A stretch of DNA of 7,282 bases from an uncultured Flavobacteriales bacterium (GTDB taxonomy: Bacteria; Bacteroidota; Bacteroidia; Flavobacteriales; Crocinitomicaceae). A model generated the notes under the pieces. It had not been told where the DNA came from. It worked only from the letters and a program-made list of their open reading frames with translations, and did not search any database. The position numbers and the translations under genes were made by a program. Positions 5,891 to 7,282 of this stretch are shown here, piece after piece (the first letter of the stretch is position 1; each line of letters begins with the position of its first letter). The stretch spans positions 1 to 7,282 of the forward strand of contig CAMLET010000150.1 in NCBI GenBank assembly GCA_946479125.1, written 5' to 3'.

Positions 5891-7116
5891 TGACAAAACA
5901 TGTCCTTTTTGTTTCTTATGATGGTATGACTGATCCGCTTGGACAAAGTCAGGTTTTACCCTATTTAATCGGACTTCAAAAAAAGGGATACAAGATAAGC
6001 TTGATCAGTTTTGAGAAACCAGAACGTTTTCAAAGTGATCGTGAACATATTCAATCGATCTGTGACAAGGAACAGATCAATTGGCATCCACTGGCTTATA
6101 CAAAACGCCCACCTGTACTTTCAACCGTTTTTGATATCTGGAAAATGAAACGAAAGTTTCGTGAAATTAATTCGGAAACAAAAGTTGATCTGCTTCATTG
6201 CCGAAGTTACATTTCTGCGTTTTTGGGGTTAAAACATCAAAAAACAATTCCATGGATATTCGATATGCGCGGCTTTTGGGCTGATGAGCGTGTGGAAGGC
6301 AATATCTGGAACATTGACAAACCCTTGTACAAAAAGATCTATCAGTTTTTTAAAAAGAAGGAACTACGTTTTTTTAATGAAAGTACAGCCGTTGTTAGTC
6401 TCACGCACGCTGGAAAAACTGAAATTCTATCGTGGAAAGAGTTAAAGGTTTCTGAACAAAAAATCACTGTGATTCCATGTTGCGTTGATCTGGCATTGTT
6501 TGATCCTGATCGCGTTTCAAAAGAACAAATTGAAGACAAACGAATTGAACTCGGACTTGAAAACAAACGCGTTATTGGCTATATTGGTTCAATTGGTACC
6601 TGGTACATGTTAACTGAAATGCTGCAAGCCTTTAAGAGATTACATGCTGATGACAATAATTCCGTTTTTCTCTTTGTAACAAAAGAACCAGCACATTTAA
6701 TTCTCAATGAAGCTTCTAAATTGGGTATTCAAACAGAATCAATTAAGATCGTTTCAGCACTGCATAAGCAGGTTCCTGTTTTCGCTTCATTATTTGATTG
6801 TTCCATTTTCTTCATCAAACCCAGTTTTTCAAAGACAGCATCATCGCCAACAAAACAAGGTGAATTGATGGCAATGGGAATTCCGATCATTTGTAATTCG
6901 GGAGTTGGTGATACAGCAAAAGTTGTTGAACAATACGCAGCCGGACTTGTGGTAAACGTAAATGAACTGAATGAAAATTCACTTACATTTAGCACTTTGG
7001 AAAAAAAGTTCAATCAAACATCTGCAAAACAGGGGGCTCAAGATTTTTACAGTTTGGAAGCTGGAATTTCTAAGTATGATTTGGTATATAAATCTTGTCT
7101 TTCTGCGCAAAAATGA
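5890..7116 (+). CDS. GT4-family (GT-B fold) glycosyltransferase
   Basis: This 408-residue glycosyltransferase probably adds one sugar of the repeat unit to a lipid-linked acceptor in the cytoplasm. The N-terminal domain opens with HVLFVSYDGMTDPLGQSQVL (residues 4-23), containing the Gly-rich acceptor-side loop, and later has FDMRGFWADER, common in this GT4 branch. The C-terminal domain begins near VIPCCVD and IGYIGSIGTWY and ends with SPTKQGELMAMG (S319-G330) and CNSGVGD, the donor-binding region. Only the second Glu of the classical EX7E is present (E325); the first position is Ala317, as I recall for the branch with an S-PTK-E motif. The start overlaps the amidotransferase stop (TAATG), so the two are probably translated together. 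Its place directly after a hisH-hisF-wbpG set recalls wbpH in P. aeruginosa, which makes transfer of the amidinated sugar or its neighbour a reasonable guess. Confidence 0.92.
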   Translation: MTKHVLFVSYDGMTDPLGQSQVLPYLIGLQKKGYKISLISFEKPERFQSDREHIQSICDKEQINWHPLAYTKRPPVLSTVFDIWKMKRKFREINSETKVDLLHCRSYISAFLGLKHQKTIPWIFDMRGFWADERVEGNIWNIDKPLYKKIYQFFKKKELRFFNESTAVVSLTHAGKTEILSWKELKVSEQKITVIPCCVDLALFDPDRVSKEQIEDKRIELGLENKRVIGYIGSIGTWYMLTEMLQAFKRLHADDNNSVFLFVTKEPAHLILNEASKLGIQTESIKIVSALHKQVPVFASLFDCSIFFIKPSFSKTASSPTKQGELMAMGIPIICNSGVGDTAKVVEQYAAGLVVNVNELNENSLTFSTLEKKFNQTSAKQGAQDFYSLEAGISKYDLVYKSCLSAQK

Positions 7117-7130
7117 CGTAATTCGTCCCC

Positions 7131-7282
7131 ATGCAAAACGAACAAACTAAGATACTTATTACAGGAGGCGCGGGTTTTGTCCCTTCTTCACTTGCAGACA
7201 AACTTCTAGAAGACACAAACAATTTCGTAGTATTAGTTGATAATTTTTTAACCGGTAAAAAAGAAAACATTCCCAATCATCC
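7131..7282 (+). CDS. NAD-dependent epimerase/dehydratase (extended SDR), 5' part only
   Basis: Fifty codons are visible before the window ends. The product begins KILITGGAGFVPSSLADKLL and continues VVLVDNFLTGKKENIP. This is the Rossmann start of nucleotide-sugar SDR enzymes such as UDP-glucose 4-epimerase, dTDP-glucose dehydratase or UDP-glucuronate decarboxylase. The acidic D37 at the end of the second strand favours NAD(H) over NADP(H). The usual GxxGxxG has its third Gly replaced by Pro (G12, G15, P18). The gene follows the glycosyltransferase stop by 14 bases and is probably in the same transcript. It likely makes or modifies a nucleotide sugar for the same polysaccharide. The exact reaction cannot be told without the YxxxK region, which is outside the window. 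Confidence 0.85.
   Translation, partial: MQNEQTKILITGGAGFVPSSLADKLLEDTNNFVVLVDNFLTGKKENIPNH

Noticed and set aside
1..7282. CRISPR array, tRNA or rRNA genes, insertion sequences or phage genes
   Set aside because: I saw no regularly spaced repeats, tRNA-like cloverleaf, terminal inverted repeats or transposase motifs. The window is almost fully occupied by metabolic genes on one strand.

Overview
This window is a stretch of a surface-polysaccharide (O-antigen, capsule or glycoprotein-glycan) biosynthesis locus in which every gene reads on the + strand. The DNA is AT-rich, no start codon has a convincing Shine-Dalgarno sequence, and the one promoter-like element fits the Bacteroidota consensus (TTG, about 18 bases, TAnnTTTG). 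Together these suggest a member of the Bacteroidota, probably Flavobacteriia or a relative. That assignment is an inference, because the window carries no taxonomic marker gene.

Layout: (i) 1-180, the 3' end of an unidentified gene; (ii) 180-2414, an unusual glycosyltransferase made of two complete, related GT-B (GT4-type) units fused in tandem; (iii) 2414-3301, a GT2-type (GT-A) glycosyltransferase; (iv) 3298-3924 and 3924-4676, a HisH-like glutamine amidotransferase and a HisF-like partner; (v) 4677-4762, the only sizeable gap (86 bases), holding a 21-base near-palindrome followed by a Bacteroidota-type promoter; (vi) 4763-5890, an N-acetyl sugar amidotransferase of the WbpG/PseA/WbuX family; (vii) 5890-7116, a GT4-type glycosyltransferase; (viii) 7131-7282, the 5' end of an extended SDR (NAD-dependent sugar epimerase/dehydratase), cut by the window edge.

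How the genes work together: HisH should release ammonia from glutamine and pass it through the HisF-like barrel to the PP-loop ATPase at 4763-5890. That enzyme should turn an acetamido group of an N-acetylated sugar into an acetamidino group. This trio is the known signature of amidino-sugar synthesis (ManNAc3NAmA, FucNAm, acetamidino pseudaminic or legionaminic acids). It does not belong to histidine biosynthesis, and the HisF-like protein has lost the first catalytic Asp of true HisF. The glycosyltransferases would assemble the repeat unit, and the terminal SDR probably makes a nucleotide-sugar precursor. The order hisH-hisF-wbpG-GT4 matches the arrangement I recall from the Pseudomonas aeruginosa wbp O-antigen cluster. 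Which sugar is amidinated cannot be told from this window.

Most adjacent genes overlap by 1 or 4 bases (TGATG, TAATG, ATGA), which points to an operon with coupled translation. The most unusual items are the tandem GT fusion, the internal promoter that would give a leaderless or nearly leaderless mRNA, and motif substitutions in HisH, HisF and the SDR.
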